64,000 nt of DNA from Vibrio hepatarius. GTDB lineage: Bacteria; Pseudomonadota; Gammaproteobacteria; Enterobacterales; Vibrionaceae. The notes under the pieces were generated by a model. It made no database searches. It was given only the letters and a program-made list of their open reading frames with translations, and was not told the DNA's origin. A program made the position numbers and the translations under genes. Shown piece after piece: positions 63,161 through 64,000 of the stretch. The DNA is taken from assembly GCF_011806575.1 (NCBI RefSeq), contig NZ_JAATOO010000003.1, positions 185,508 to 249,507 of the forward strand. The letters are read 5' to 3'. Positions within the stretch are counted from its first letter, which is position 1. Each line of letters starts with the position of its first letter.

Positions 63161-64000
63161 TTAATAGCCGCTCACCCAATCAGGGATGATGACATTGTTT
63201 TCTCGTTGATAACCGAACCACGCAAGTTTTAACTTATTAAGCACTTCAGGATGTTGTTCACTCAAATCTACCGTTGTGGATACGTCACTTTGCACGTTAA
63301 ACAGTGCCCATTTGCTATCTTTCTCGACAAAGCTTCTCGTCGCCATCCATTGACCGTCATTCACAGAGACTTTGCCAAACAACTCTCTAACAACCAGTTC
63401 ATCGCTCGCGTTTGAGCGCTCTATATCGACCAGAGAACGTCCAGTATACATATGGTGCGCTTTGCCAATATTGTCTTTATGGGCTTGTGTCAGCTTAGTC
63501 ACGTCAAGAACGGTTGGAACAAAGTCTTTTACCGTGGTGAGCGTATCCACCATCACGCCTTTCTTATCGACATTCGGGTATTTGATGAACGAGATGACCT
63601 GAGTACCACCAAGTTGAGGGTAGCCTTTGAACATATCAAACCCAGGCGATGTCACCCTGCCCCAATTTGGACCAAGTAATGCGTACGAGCTTTTCTTGCC
63701 CATGTTTTTATAGCTAAAATCGTGAGTATTGTTGATTGTGGTTCGTATTTTAGGGAACTGGTCCATTGGCCAAATCTCATCGAGTGTGTGACCTTCGGTA
63801 CCGTTATCCGATAAGAACACGATCATCGTGTTGTCGTATTTTCCAAGTTGCTTAAGTTTTTGGATCACGTTACCGGTGTATAAGTCGATTTGGTCGATCA
63901 TCGCGGCATAGATTTCCATCGATTTAACTTCGCGCTTTTTCTGCTCGTCGGACAGTTCATCCCACGCTTGACCCTCTGGGTATCTATTGGTGTAGTTTGA
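63161..64000 (-). CDS. Sulfatase (arylsulfatase family), C-terminal part only
   Basis: The frame is open to the right edge, so only the last 280 codons are seen. Sulfatase features are EIYAAMIDQIDLYTGNVIQKL, then YDNTMIVFLSDNGTEG (metal-binding Asp-Asn) and a Lys in the GKKSSY/GPNWGRVTSP region. The catalytic Cys/Ser that becomes formylglycine would lie beyond the edge. Sulfatases of this type remove sulfate esters from aromatic or polysaccharide substrates; in a marine vibrio algal polysaccharides are plausible. Confidence 0.88.
   Translation of the reverse strand, partial: SNYTNRYPEGQAWDELSDEQKKREVKSMEIYAAMIDQIDLYTGNVIQKLKQLGKYDNTMIVFLSDNGTEGHTLDEIWPMDQFPKIRTTINNTHDFSYKNMGKKSSYALLGPNWGRVTSPGFDMFKGYPQLGGTQVISFIKYPNVDKKGVMVDTLTTVKDFVPTVLDVTKLTQAHKDNIGKAHHMYTGRSLVDIERSNASDELVVRELFGKVSVNDGQWMATRSFVEKDSKWALFNVQSDVSTTVDLSEQHPEVLNKLKLAWFGYQRENNVIIPDWVSGY

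Overview
The window looks like the second chromosome of a marine Vibrio. The evidence is gene content: the poly-hydroxybutyrate locus has the vibrio order phaB-phaA-phaP-phaC, there is a ToxR/ToxS-type membrane regulator pair, and the base composition is moderate. I cannot fix the species from the sequence alone. No rRNA, tRNA, insertion sequence or CRISPR array was seen.

Layout: (1) 1-4140, an FdhF/YdeP-type molybdenum oxidoreductase (cut by the left edge), a divergent LysR regulator and fdhD; the shared upstream region carries two perfect FNR-type boxes. (2) 4205-6864, an aspartate/glutamate racemase (YgeA type) with an MFS transporter, and a TetR regulator. (3) 6931-12791, an RND efflux pair (fusion protein and permease) downstream of a second ToxR/ToxS-like pair. 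(4) 12978-17170, the PHB operon, with an intrinsic terminator between phasin and synthase. (5) 18239-20892, a TetR regulator, a glutathione transferase and a YbfB-type MFS transporter. (6) 21674-37968, a complete-looking but unusual alginate locus. (7) 38586-45047, small metabolic and stress genes. (8) 45270-60500, a 4-hydroxyphenylacetate (homoprotocatechuate) catabolic island. (9) 60652-64000, a DUF2798 protein, an eight-haem TPR cytochrome and a sulfatase cut by the right edge.

The alginate locus is the most interesting part. Precursor genes (algA/manC, phosphomannomutase, algD), the polymerase (alg8), the c-di-GMP receptor (alg44, with its PilZ residues intact), algK, algG, algX and algL are all present. 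The locus has no algE (outer-membrane porin) and no algI/algJ/algF (O-acetylation). AlgG has lost its catalytic DPHD motif (it reads APQN) and the partner Arg (Asn). AlgX keeps Asp and His but has Gly where the nucleophilic Ser should be. Epimerisation seems instead to be assigned to a separate secreted right-handed beta-helix protein with an intact DPHD motif and a C-terminal DNRLRE-like domain, encoded next to the precursor genes. A surface PL7 alginate lyase lipoprotein is also present. I infer a variant alginate system in which AlgG and AlgX survive as scaffold pseudoenzymes, acetylation is gone, and tailoring happens after export.

The catabolic island encodes hydroxylation of 4-hydroxyphenylacetate (an acyl-CoA-dehydrogenase-fold oxygenase plus flavin reductase), ring cleavage and the lower pathway (hpaD, E, F, G1, G2, H, I) and succinate semialdehyde dehydrogenase. 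Uptake is probably by a TRAP transporter. Control is by HpaA (AraC) and HpaR (MarR). A repeated 12-bp palindrome (TTAAyATrTTAA) in the divergent promoter regions is a likely operator.
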